A stretch of DNA of 64,000 nucleotides, taken from contig NZ_JARVRW010000002.1 in the NCBI RefSeq assembly GCF_030209475.1, forward strand, positions 124,001 to 188,000, given 5' to 3'. Each line of letters opens with the position of its first letter. Position 1 is the first letter of the stretch. Under the pieces are notes generated by a model. That model made no database searches, was not told where the DNA came from, and saw nothing but the letters and a program-made list of their open reading frames with translations. This stretch comes from Microbacterium sp. lyk4-40-TSB-66 (GTDB lineage: Bacteria; Actinomycetota; Actinomycetes; Actinomycetales; Microbacteriaceae). Below are positions 51,756 to 60,089 of this stretch, one piece after another. The position numbers were made by a program, and so were the translations under genes.

Positions 51756-52930
51756 GGTGCCGAGCCGTTCGCGACGGTGATCATGAGGCTTTCCAGTGCG
51801 AGCAACGGGGCGGCGTTCTGTTCGAGGTTGCGGCGGGTGACCGAGATGCGATCGAGAACCCCGAGGGTGCGGGAGGGCGTCCACTCGGCCGCGACGGCGC
51901 GCAGGGCGTCGATCCGCTCGCTGTTGACGAGATCGCCCTCGCGGCCGTACTGGATCATCACGACGTCGCGGAACAGCGACTGCAGGTCGGTGAGCACCCG
52001 GTCGATGCCGTCGCGGAGGCTGCGGGTGGCCCGGCGTTTCTGGTCGTCTTCGAGGGCGTTGACCTGGCCGCGCACCGACGGCGGCACGGCGGCCCCCTCG
52101 GCGACACCGAGGATGCGCAGCAGCGATCGGCGCTCTTCTTCGTCTCGGGTGGCGGTGAGGGCTTTGGCGTCCTCGGTGGCGAGGCGCACCATCCGACCCG
52201 CCACGTCGACGGCGTCGCCGATGCCCCGCACCGCGAGGACGGCGGCGAGCGTCTCGGCGCGGCGCGCACGTGCGTCGTCGTCGGTCGCGAGGCGCTGGGC
52301 CATGCCGATGTGGCGCTGCGCGTGGCGAGCCGACTCCTCGGCGATCTCGGCGGAGACACCGGTGCGCTCGACGATCAGCGACGCCACATCGGCGACCGAC
52401 GGTTCGCGCAGCCGGAGGACCCGCACTCGCGAGCGGATGGTCGGCAGCAGGTCGGCGTCGCTCGGCGCACAGAGCACCCAGACGGTCTTCTCGGGCGGTT
52501 CCTCGAGAGCCTTGAGAAGCACGTTCGACGTGCGCTCCGACATGCGGTCGGCGTCTTCGACCACGATCACGCGATGCCGGCCGAGCGACGGCGCGAACGA
52601 CGCGCGCTCGACGAGGCGGCGGGCCTCGTCGATCCGGATCACGACCTGCTCCGTACGCAGGGCCGTCAGATCCGGGTGGGTGCGCGCGAGCACCTGCCGC
52701 TGGGCGCGCTCGTCGCCCGGGTCGGCGATGAGCGCGGCGGCGAACGCGTAAGCGAGGGTGGAGCGCCCCGAACCGGGCGGACCGGTGATGAGCCAGGCAT
52801 GCGCGAGGGAGGAAGGGGTGGACGCCGCCGCGCGGAGCGACGCGACCGCCTCGTCTTGCCCCCACACGGCGTCCCACGGGAAGGGCGCCGAGCCGACGGC
52901 CTGCGGGGACGGTTCGAGGGCGACGGACAT
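51752..52930 (-). CDS. holB: DNA polymerase III subunit delta'
   Basis: The 392-residue AAA-type clamp-loader protein has AHAWLITGPPGSGRST, where Arg replaces the usual Walker A Lys. It also has VVEDADRMSERTSNVLLKALEEPPEKTVWVL with the sensor motif TIRSR. Delta' subunits need not hydrolyse ATP, so the change is tolerable. ATG 52930 has a GGAG site. It lies downstream of tmk, the common tmk-holB order. Its stop overlaps the S33 gene. Confidence 0.92.
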   Translation of the reverse strand: MSVALEPSPQAVGSAPFPWDAVWGQDEAVASLRAAASTPSSLAHAWLITGPPGSGRSTLAYAFAAALIADPGDERAQRQVLARTHPDLTALRTEQVVIRIDEARRLVERASFAPSLGRHRVIVVEDADRMSERTSNVLLKALEEPPEKTVWVLCAPSDADLLPTIRSRVRVLRLREPSVADVASLIVERTGVSAEIAEESARHAQRHIGMAQRLATDDDARARRAETLAAVLAVRGIGDAVDVAGRMVRLATEDAKALTATRDEEERRSLLRILGVAEGAAVPPSVRGQVNALEDDQKRRATRSLRDGIDRVLTDLQSLFRDVVMIQYGREGDLVNSERIDALRAVAAEWTPSRTLGVLDRISVTRRNLEQNAAPLLALESLMITVANGSAP

Positions 52931-53158
52931 GGGCTCCAGCCTAACCGCGGGCTCCGACACCGCCGCTGGCGTTCGGCTGTGCAAACCCCCGACGGTCGGG
53001 GCGGCGAGCACCCCCGGCGCCGTCGATCTCGGCGCGCGCCGCAGCGTGTCGATCGCCGTCGGACGTCGCCTCGACGTCCGACGGCGACATGACGGACGTC
53101 CCGTCGGCGTTCGACGTCGGCGCGGCGCCGGAGCGCCGCACAGCGGCGACAGCGGGTC

Positions 53159-53833
53159 TCAGCCGAGACGCTCCGCGACCGCCTCGCGCACGCGGGCCGC
53201 GAGCTCGTCGGGCGCCGTTTCCGCGTCGAGCACGAGGAAACGGCGGGGTTCGGCCCCGGCGAGGGCGAGGAAGCCGGCGCGCACGCGGGCGTGGAAATCC
53301 TCTTTCTCGGCCTCGAGCCGGTCGAAGGGCTTGTCGTCGGCGTCGAGACGGCGGCGCGCGGCGGCCGGGTCGAGGTCGAGGAGAACCGTCAGATCGGGCA
53401 GCAGTCCCTCGGTGGCCCACAGCGACAGCGCGCGGATGTCGTCGGCGTCGAGCACCCGACCGGCGCCCTGATAGGCGACGGACGAGTCGAGGTAGCGGTC
53501 CTGGATGACCACGTCGCCGCGTGCCACGGCTGGACGCACGTGCGTGGCGATGTGATGGGCACGGTCCGCTGCGTAGAGCAGCGCCTCTGCACGGGCGTCG
53601 ATGTGGCCGCGGTGATGCAGGACGATGTCGCGGATGCGTACGCCGACATCGGTTCCGCCCGGCTCGCGGGTGCGGACGACCACACGCCCCTGCTCCCCCA
53701 GCCAGCGCTCGAGTAGCGACGCCTGCGTGGTCTTGCCCGCGCCGTCTCCGCCCTCGAAGGTGACGAACAGCCCCGGCCCCCCGGCCGCCGCCGCCCGAGG
53801 GGCGTGCAGCGGCCGGGTGAGGTCGTCGGTCAC
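53159..53833 (-). CDS. tmk: Thymidylate kinase
   Basis: The 224-residue P-loop kinase has FEGGDGAGKTTQ, the DR-Y motif in QDRYLDSSVAYQG and a lid with RLDADDKPFDRLE. It makes dTDP from dTMP. An Ala/Pro-rich N-terminal extension of about 20 residues precedes the core. The GTG overlaps the topA stop (GTGA), so synthesis is coupled to topoisomerase I. Confidence 0.95.
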   Translation of the reverse strand: MTDDLTRPLHAPRAAAAGGPGLFVTFEGGDGAGKTTQASLLERWLGEQGRVVVRTREPGGTDVGVRIRDIVLHHRGHIDARAEALLYAADRAHHIATHVRPAVARGDVVIQDRYLDSSVAYQGAGRVLDADDIRALSLWATEGLLPDLTVLLDLDPAAARRRLDADDKPFDRLEAEKEDFHARVRAGFLALAGAEPRRFLVLDAETAPDELAARVREAVAERLG

Positions 53834-56721
53834 GACGTCTTCGCCGGCGCCTTGCGCGGGGTCGTCGCCGGCGTCGCGGCGGCCGTGGTCGCAGCGGTCT
53901 TCGCCGCCGCCGCCTTCGTCGCCGTCGTCTTGGCCGCCGTCGTCTTGGCCGCCGTGGTCTTCGCCGCCGTCGTCCGCGTCGCGGTGGTCTTGGTCGCCGT
54001 GGTCTTCGCCGCCGTGGTCTTCGCCGCCGTCGTCTTGGTCGCCGCGGTCTTGCGCGCCGGGGCCGCCTTCTTGGGAGCCGGACCCTTCGCCCGCTTGTCG
54101 GCGATGAGCTCGATCGCGCGCTCGAAGGTGATTTCCAACGCGTTCTCACCACGGGGCACCGTGGCGTTGGTCTCGCCGTCGGTGACGTACGGGCCGAATC
54201 GGCCGTCCTTGAGCTTGATCGGCTTGCCACTGACGGGGTCGGCGTCGAATTCCTTCAACGCGCTCGACGCCCGGCGGGCTCCGTACTTGGGCTCCGCGTA
54301 CTTGGCGAGGGCCTCTTCGAGAGTGACGTCGAAGATCTGCTTCTCGTCGTCGAGCGAGCGGGAATCCGTCCCCTTCTTCAGGTACGGACCGAAGCGCCCG
54401 TTCTGCGCGGTGATCTCCACGCCCGTCTCGGGATCAATGCCCACGACGCGCGGGAGCGAGAGCAGCTGCAGCGCGGTGTCGAGGTCGACGGTGTCGACGG
54501 ACATCGAGCGGAACAGCGACGCGGTTCGCGGCTTGGGGGCCACTTCCTTCTTCGCCCCGCGCTTCCTGGGCTGCCCGACGACCTCGCCCGTGGCCTGGTC
54601 GACCTCCTCGGGCTCCTCGGCATCCACTTCTTGCACGTAGGGGCCGAAGCGACCGTCCTTCACGACGACGAGCTTGCCGTTCTCGGCGTTCTCCCCCAGC
54701 ACCCGGTCCCCGGCGACCGGAGCGTCGATGAGTTCCTGCGCCTTGGCGGGGGTGAGTTCGTCGGGTGCGAGGTCTTCGGGGATGTTGACGATCCGGGGCT
54801 TCGCCTCGGCATCGGCCGCCGGGTCGGTGACCTCGAGGTAAGGACCGTACTTGCCGAAACGCAGGGTGGCGGTGTCGGTGATACGCGTGGAGTTCAGCTC
54901 GCGGGCGTCGATCTCGCCGAGGTTGTCGACGATGTGGCGCAGGCCGACCTGCTTGTCCGACCCGAAGTAGAACGACTTCAGCCACTCGGTGCGGCGCTGC
55001 TCGCCGCGCGCGATGGCGTCGAGATCGTCTTCGAGGGCGGCGGTGAAGTCGTAGTCGACGAGGTCGGCGAAGTGCTCCTCGAGCAGCCGCACCACGCTGA
55101 ACGCGAGCCAGCTCGGGACGAGGGCCTGACCGCGCTTGGACACGTACCCGCGATCGAGGATCACGCCGATGATGCTGGCGAAGGTCGACGGGCGACCGAT
55201 CCCCTTCTCCTCGAGCGCCTTCACCAGGCTCGCTTCGGTGTAGCGGGGCTTCGGCGAGGTGCTGTGGCCCTTGGGCTCCACGTCGCTGACCGCGAGCTCG
55301 TCGCCCACGGCGACAGCCGGGAGCGACTGATCGGCGTCGTCGTCGTTGCGCTTCTCATCGGCGCCCTCTTCATACGCCTCGAGGAAGCCCTTGAAGGTGT
55401 AGACGGTTCCGGATGCCGTGAACTCGGCGACCTGGGCCCCGGCTTCCACCGTGAGGGTGACGGTGGTCGTCTCGTACTTGGCATCCGCCATCTGGCTGGC
55501 GACGGTGCGCTTCCAGATGAGGTCGTACAGCTTCTGCTCGTCGCGGTCGAGCGACGACGCGAGAGACGCGGGGGTGCGGAAGGTCTCGCCCGAGGGGCGG
55601 ATGGCCTCGTGCGCCTCCTGCGCGTTCTTCGACTTGCTCTTGTAGACGCGGGGGTTCGCCGGTACGGCCTTGTCGCCGTACAGCGCCACGGCTTGCGCAC
55701 GTGCGGCCGAGACTGCCTGACCAGAGAGGGCGACCGAGTCGGTGCGCATATAGGTGATGAAGCCCTTCTCGTAGAGCCGCTGAGCGACGCCCATGGCGTG
55801 CTTGGCGCTCATCGAGAGCTTGCGTCCGGCCTCCTGCTGCAGGGTGGAGGTGGTGAAGGGGGCGCGAGGGCTGCGCGTGCCCGGCTTCGCCTCGACCTTG
55901 GCGACGGTGGCGCGCCCGGCCGCGGTGATGGCGTCGGCCAGAGCACGGGCCCGGGCTTCGTCGAGGACCACGACGGCCTTCTTGAGCTGACCGAGGTCGT
56001 CGTAGTCGCCGCCGCGCGCGATGGGGGCGCCGTCCAGGCGGTTCAGACGCGTGGTGAACGACGAACCGGAGCGCGAAGCCAGCGCTTCGACGTCCCAGTA
56101 CGACGCCGAAACGAAGGCCATGCGCTCGCGTTCGCGCTCGACGACCATGCGCGTCGCCGCCGACTGCACGCGACCCGCGCTGAGCGCGGTGCCCTCGCGG
56201 CCGGAACCGACCTTGCGCCACAGCACGGGCGAGACGTCCCAGCCGTAGAGGCGGTCGAGCACGCGACGCGTCTCCTGCGCGTCGACGAGCGAGACGTCGA
56301 GGTCGCGCGTGTGCTCCGCGGCGTCGCGGATGGCGTCCTTGGTGATCTCGTGGAAGATCATGCGACGGACGGGGACCTTCGGCTTGAGCACCTCGAGAAG
56401 GTGCCACGCGATGGCCTCGCCCTCGCGATCACCATCAGTGGCGAGCAGGACCTCGTCGGCGCCCTTGAGCGCGCGCTTCAGCTCGGCGACCGTCTTGGTC
56501 TTGCGGTCGTTCACGACGTAGAACGGGTCGAAGTCGTTCTCGACGTCGATGGAGTACTTGCCGTACGCCGCCTTCTTGTCGGCCGGGATCTCTTTCTTCG
56601 ACGCCAGGTCGCGGATGTGACCGACCGAGCTGAGCACCTCGTAGTCGTCGCCGAGGTATCCCTGGATCGACTTCATCTTCGTCGGGGACTCGACGATGAC
56701 GAGCTTCTTGCCGTTTGCCAC
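53830..56721 (-). CDS. topA: DNA topoisomerase I
   Basis: The 963-residue protein has a TOPRIM domain (KLVIVESPTK, DGDREGEAIAWH) and active-site Tyr324 in ITYMRTDS. Several C-terminal topoisomerase repeats with RFGPYV-type cores follow. It ends in a basic tail of Lys-Thr-Thr-Ala repeats, typical of actinobacteria and involved in DNA binding and processivity. It relaxes negative supercoils. GTG 56721 has an AAAGGA site. The start before it (56754) is less likely. It heads the topA-tmk-holB group. Confidence 0.95.
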   Translation of the reverse strand: MANGKKLVIVESPTKMKSIQGYLGDDYEVLSSVGHIRDLASKKEIPADKKAAYGKYSIDVENDFDPFYVVNDRKTKTVAELKRALKGADEVLLATDGDREGEAIAWHLLEVLKPKVPVRRMIFHEITKDAIRDAAEHTRDLDVSLVDAQETRRVLDRLYGWDVSPVLWRKVGSGREGTALSAGRVQSAATRMVVERERERMAFVSASYWDVEALASRSGSSFTTRLNRLDGAPIARGGDYDDLGQLKKAVVVLDEARARALADAITAAGRATVAKVEAKPGTRSPRAPFTTSTLQQEAGRKLSMSAKHAMGVAQRLYEKGFITYMRTDSVALSGQAVSAARAQAVALYGDKAVPANPRVYKSKSKNAQEAHEAIRPSGETFRTPASLASSLDRDEQKLYDLIWKRTVASQMADAKYETTTVTLTVEAGAQVAEFTASGTVYTFKGFLEAYEEGADEKRNDDDADQSLPAVAVGDELAVSDVEPKGHSTSPKPRYTEASLVKALEEKGIGRPSTFASIIGVILDRGYVSKRGQALVPSWLAFSVVRLLEEHFADLVDYDFTAALEDDLDAIARGEQRRTEWLKSFYFGSDKQVGLRHIVDNLGEIDARELNSTRITDTATLRFGKYGPYLEVTDPAADAEAKPRIVNIPEDLAPDELTPAKAQELIDAPVAGDRVLGENAENGKLVVVKDGRFGPYVQEVDAEEPEEVDQATGEVVGQPRKRGAKKEVAPKPRTASLFRSMSVDTVDLDTALQLLSLPRVVGIDPETGVEITAQNGRFGPYLKKGTDSRSLDDEKQIFDVTLEEALAKYAEPKYGARRASSALKEFDADPVSGKPIKLKDGRFGPYVTDGETNATVPRGENALEITFERAIELIADKRAKGPAPKKAAPARKTAATKTTAAKTTAAKTTATKTTATRTTAAKTTAAKTTAAKTTATKAAAAKTAATTAAATPATTPRKAPAKTS
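53870..54075 (-). repeat. Degenerate Lys/Thr/Ala codon repeats in the topA tail
   Basis: Near-identical 12- and 15-base units encode KTTA, KTAA and ATKTT variants. The tract is internally repetitive and may vary in copy number. It is intact in frame. Confidence 0.8.
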
Positions 56722-56781
56722 TGGGGTCCTTTCGTCGATGCACACCATACACACGCCTCCCTGTCCGGGTTCCGGGAGGTC

Positions 56782-57111
56782 TCACGGGGCGAACGCGTCG
56801 GGGGGTCCGGCCCGGGAGCGCACATCGAATGGAATTCCACCGTACGCCCCGCCGACGGTGATGGTGGCGACCAAGCCCTCCAGATCGCATCGGATCAGAC
56901 GGACCTCGTGCGCCGCGGCGACCCGGGCGGCCTGCTCGCACGGCACGCCGGGCACCGCTCCGCTCGCGGCGTCGGCCGCGGCGAGAGCGGTCGCGTCGGC
57001 CACGCCCGCCACTCGCTGGGCTTCGATCGCCGCGGCACCGGCGAGCCCGAGCGATACGGTCACGGCCACCAGGGTCGCCACGACGCCGACGACCGAGACG
57101 CTGCCCGCCAT
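56782..57111 (-). CDS. Rv3654c-type TadE-like helical protein (109 aa)
   Basis: This 109-residue protein has an N-terminal membrane helix (VVGVVATLVAVTVSLGLAGAAAI) followed by an Ala-rich DATALAAADAASG segment and two cysteines. This is the pattern of the small TadG/TadE-like proteins at the end of actinobacterial Tad loci. ATG 57111 overlaps the stop of the upstream TadE gene by one base (TGATG). A GTG at 57114 is an alternative. Confidence 0.8.
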   Translation of the reverse strand: MAGSVSVVGVVATLVAVTVSLGLAGAAAIEAQRVAGVADATALAAADAASGAVPGVPCEQAARVAAAHEVRLIRCDLEGLVATITVGGAYGGIPFDVRSRAGPPDAFAP

Positions 57112-57440
57112 CACCGACCCCCATCGAGCGCGCACGCCCGGGCCGTGACCTCGGGCAACGGCGGCCCCACCGGAACGGGTGCCACGGCGGCCACGCACAC
57201 CAGCCCGTCGTGGCGTTCGACGGACGCCGTCCCACCGATCTCGGCGATGCCCGTGAGGTAGCCGGTGTCGCCACGACCGAGCAGGCGGGCGGCCTCCGAC
57301 GCGGCGTGCTGCAGACGCACGGTCGCCGCCGCCGATCCGAGGACCCCGACCCCGAGGGCGAGAACGATGATCACCGCCGGGAGCGCCACCGCGAACTCCG
57401 CGGTGACGGCCCCCCGGTCGTCGAGCAGTCGCCGCGTCAT
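57111..57440 (-). CDS. TadE-family pilus assembly protein
   Basis: The 109-residue protein has the TadE N-terminus DDRGAVTAEFAVALPAVIIVLALGVGVLG and a short soluble part. It would act as a minor pseudopilin in the Tad/Flp secretion machine. ATG 57440 overlaps the upstream DUF4244 stop (ATGA), and its own stop overlaps the next gene. Confidence 0.84.
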   Translation of the reverse strand: MTRRLLDDRGAVTAEFAVALPAVIIVLALGVGVLGSAAATVRLQHAASEAARLLGRGDTGYLTGIAEIGGTASVERHDGLVCVAAVAPVPVGPPLPEVTARACALDGGR

Positions 57441-57673
57441 TGCACGGTGAGCGCTCGTCGGACCAGATCGGTGAGGATGCCGCGGACCTCGTCGCTGCGC
57501 ATGATGACGACGAGCAGACCGGCGAAGGCGACGGCCGCCATGGTCGCGATGGCGTACTCGGCCGTCGCCGCACCGCGGTCGTCGAGGAAGAGCGCTCCCG
57601 CGCGCGCGGTCGTCAGCGGCGGCAGCCCCGCGGCCGGGCTCTGCGGACGGAACGGGTTCGGAACAGTGGTCAT
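57437..57673 (-). CDS. DUF4244 Flp-type pilin
   Basis: The 78-residue protein has a Pro-rich leader and a pilin-type segment DDRGAATAEYAIATMAAVAFAGLLVVIM, with the Glu expected at position 5 of mature Flp pilins. It should be the major pilin of the locus. ATG 57673 has a GGAG site. A 19-base tandem repeat lies in its upstream region, between tadC and this gene. Confidence 0.8.
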   Translation of the reverse strand: MTTVPNPFRPQSPAAGLPPLTTARAGALFLDDRGAATAEYAIATMAAVAFAGLLVVIMRSDEVRGILTDLVRRALTVQ

Positions 57674-57687
57674 GGGGAACTCCTGAT

Positions 57688-57739
57688 GTCGAGGTGAGCG
57701 AGGGGTGTCGAGGTGAGCGAGGGGTGTCGAGGTGAGGGA
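57688..57739. repeat. 19-base tandem repeat before the pilin gene
   Basis: GTCGAGGTGAGCGAGGGGT is present in two perfect copies (57688, 57707) and a third broken copy from 57726. On the mRNA strand it lies about 15-65 bases before the pilin start, where it could form structure or act as an array of binding sites. Confidence 0.85.
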
Positions 57740-57768
57740 AGGGTAGGGAGGGGCGAGCGATGTGGACG

Positions 57769-58668
57769 TCACGGCAAGGCCCCGGACCGCAGGATGCCGA
57801 GCATCATCGGGGCCACCGCGAGGAGGAGGAACGCGGGGAGCGTGCAGATCCCCAGGGGGAGCAGCAGTCGAGTCGACAACCGTGCCGCCGCGGTGCGGCC
57901 CGCGGTGCGTGCGCGCTGTCGGGCGAGCCAGGCGTCGGCGCGGAGCAGCTCGGCGGCGGGGACTCCGGCGCGGTGGGCGAACGCGACCGTGTCCGCCGCG
58001 TCATCGAGCGGGCCGTCGGAGGAGCGGGCGCGCAGCGCGGTGTCCACCAGCGAGCGCACACGGTCGGCCGAGGCTCCGGCCGAGAGGGCGACGGCCCACA
58101 GTTCCGCGCGGAGCCCGGGAACCGACGTGGGCGGCCGGGCGCGGTGCGTGAGCCGACGCGACCACGACCGTGCGACCACGATGAGGGTGGTCCCCACCGC
58201 GAGGCAGACCATTCCCGCCGGGTCCGAGAAGAGGATGCCGACGGAGTCGAATCCGAGAGCCATGCCCATCGGCACACCCAGCAGCGGCAACCAGCTCAGG
58301 AGCTTCGCCGTGGCTGCGGGCTCCGCGAGGGCGACGGCCACGTCGGCTGCGACCTCGGTGGCGTCGCGGAGGGCGCCGCCCACGGCTCGGAGGGTGTCGG
58401 CGAGCGGTGCGCCCGTATGGACCGCGACGGACCAGATCGCGGCGACGTCCGTCCACGACACCCCGGCCGCGGCGAGCACGGCACCCACGTCGTCGCCCAC
58501 CGCAGCAGCGCGCGCGGCGGCGCGGCAGACGGGGTCACCGGTGTCCGCGAGATGCCCCCAGGCGGTCGCGGGGGTCAGACCGGCCGACAACAGCACCGCG
58601 AGGCGCATGATCGTCTCGATCGGATCGGCCGCGCTGGCGTCTGGCCGAACCCGCGCGCCGGCTCTCAC
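57769..58668 (-). CDS. Type II/IV secretion system F-like protein TadC
   Basis: The 299-residue membrane protein has several helices and T2SSF-type segments AVLLSAGLTPATAWGHLAD and AVALSAGASADRVRSLVDT. A single gene seems to combine the TadB/TadC roles. The GTG start overlaps the tadA stop (GTGA). The open frame extends far upstream inside tadA and is not used. It is the inner-membrane platform of the pilus machine. Confidence 0.83.
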   Translation of the reverse strand: MRAGARVRPDASAADPIETIMRLAVLLSAGLTPATAWGHLADTGDPVCRAAARAAAVGDDVGAVLAAAGVSWTDVAAIWSVAVHTGAPLADTLRAVGGALRDATEVAADVAVALAEPAATAKLLSWLPLLGVPMGMALGFDSVGILFSDPAGMVCLAVGTTLIVVARSWSRRLTHRARPPTSVPGLRAELWAVALSAGASADRVRSLVDTALRARSSDGPLDDAADTVAFAHRAGVPAAELLRADAWLARQRARTAGRTAAARLSTRLLLPLGICTLPAFLLLAVAPMMLGILRSGALP

Positions 58669-59648
58669 GCCCACCGCTCGGGCTCGATGCCGATGCGTCC
58701 CGCACGCAAGGTGGGTCGACCCCACCCGACCACGCGCCGTTGCCCCGCGATCCGCTCGACGTGCACCACGGCGTCGATCGCGCTGACCGTCTGCCGCGCC
58801 GTGCCAGCGGCATCCATCCCCGAGAGCGCCCCGAGTGCCTCGAGTCGGGCCGCGACGTCGGTGAGCCCGCTCGCGTGCAGGGTTCCGGCCCCTCCGTCGT
58901 GACCGGTGTTGAGCGCCATGAGGAGCTCTCGAAGTTCTTCGCCTCGGCATTCGCCGACGACCAATCGGTCCGGCCGCATCCGAAGCGCCTCGCGGACGAG
59001 CCGGGCCAGCGGTATCCCCCCGGTTCCCTCGATGTTGGACTGTCGAGCCTCGAGGGCGACGTGGTGCGGATGCGCGGGGCGCAGCTCGGCCACCTCTTCG
59101 ACCGTGATGATGCGCTGCGTGGCCGGCACGTGCGAGAGCAGGGCTGACAGCAGTGTCGTCTTCCCGGCCCCCGTGGCTCCCGTGATCAGCACGTTCTCGC
59201 GGCGTTCCACCATGCTCTCGAGGCGTTCGCGTTGGCGCGCGGAGAGCATTCCGCTGCGTTCGAGATCCGACAGATCGGGCGCGTCCCAGCGCGGTACGCG
59301 CACCGACAGCGCCGTGCCGCTCGCCGCGACGGGAGCCAGGACGGCGTGGACCCGCACACCGCGAGCGAGGCGGACATCGACGCACGGCGATGCGTCATCG
59401 AGATGACGCCCGCCGAGCGCGATCAGACGGACGGCGACGTGACGCACCTCGGTCTCGCTCGCGCGCCACGACGGTACGCGCTCGGCGCCGTCGCCCCGGT
59501 CGACGAAGAGACCCCGGTCGCCGTTGATGAAGAGGTCCGTGACGGCGGGGTCGTCGAGGAATGGGCGCAGGAACGACAGCGCCGGATCCCGCCAGGCGGC
59601 GGAGACCAGGTCGGGATCGATCGGATGGACCGGTGCGAGCGGGGACAT
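58665..59648 (-). CDS. Tad pilus assembly ATPase TadA/CpaF
   Basis: The 327-residue ATPase has Walker A ITGATGAGKTTL, Asp box ITVEEVAEL, Walker B RLVVGECRGEE and the His box TGHDGGAGTLHAS. It powers pilin assembly. It is the first gene of the five-gene Tad unit. The usual Ssd/Rv3660c-like gene is not present upstream. Confidence 0.9.
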   Translation of the reverse strand: MSPLAPVHPIDPDLVSAAWRDPALSFLRPFLDDPAVTDLFINGDRGLFVDRGDGAERVPSWRASETEVRHVAVRLIALGGRHLDDASPCVDVRLARGVRVHAVLAPVAASGTALSVRVPRWDAPDLSDLERSGMLSARQRERLESMVERRENVLITGATGAGKTTLLSALLSHVPATQRIITVEEVAELRPAHPHHVALEARQSNIEGTGGIPLARLVREALRMRPDRLVVGECRGEELRELLMALNTGHDGGAGTLHASGLTDVAARLEALGALSGMDAAGTARQTVSAIDAVVHVERIAGQRRVVGWGRPTLRAGRIGIEPERWA

Positions 59649-60089
59649 GCCGAAGACCGTACGGATGACGCCGTCGCCGTCGTCGACGAAGAGGGCCGAT
59701 CCGTGGACGGCCGTCGAAGATCGGCACCTGGGGAGGGACCCCGGCCGATTGTCTCGCCCGCCGATGCACGGCGGGCGACGAGGCCGCGAAAGGAGGAGGC
59801 GGCATCCCTTCAGTGGGGGGCGAGGGATGCCGCCGTGCGGCCGGAGGAATATTGGGGGGCTCCCCCCGGACGCAAATGCCGGAAGCGATGTTCGGGCTCA
59901 CTCAGATTACGCGTGCCGAAAAGCCCGCACCAACTCGACGCACCTATTCATCGCGATATATCACCTGTTTCGCCGAATTCGGGATGCCAACTATCGGAGG
60001 TGGCCCCCGTCGAAGGGGGTCGATAGCGTGACCCAGGTGAAGACGCCGTGCGCTGACGCGGGCGTCACGTAACGCGAAGGAGCGCCGCG
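59649..60089. other. Intergenic region between Tad and acs (440 bases)
   Basis: This gap separates two divergent units. A G/C hairpin (GGGGGG-CT-CCCCCC) lies near 59854-59867, and an AT-richer stretch (about 59880-60000) probably holds the promoters. Only short, uneven open frames occur and none has a convincing codon pattern or ribosome site. I see no RNA gene. Confidence 0.5.

Noticed and set aside
53870-54075. A CRISPR-like array
   Set aside because: The repeats are contiguous coding units of the topA tail without spacers.
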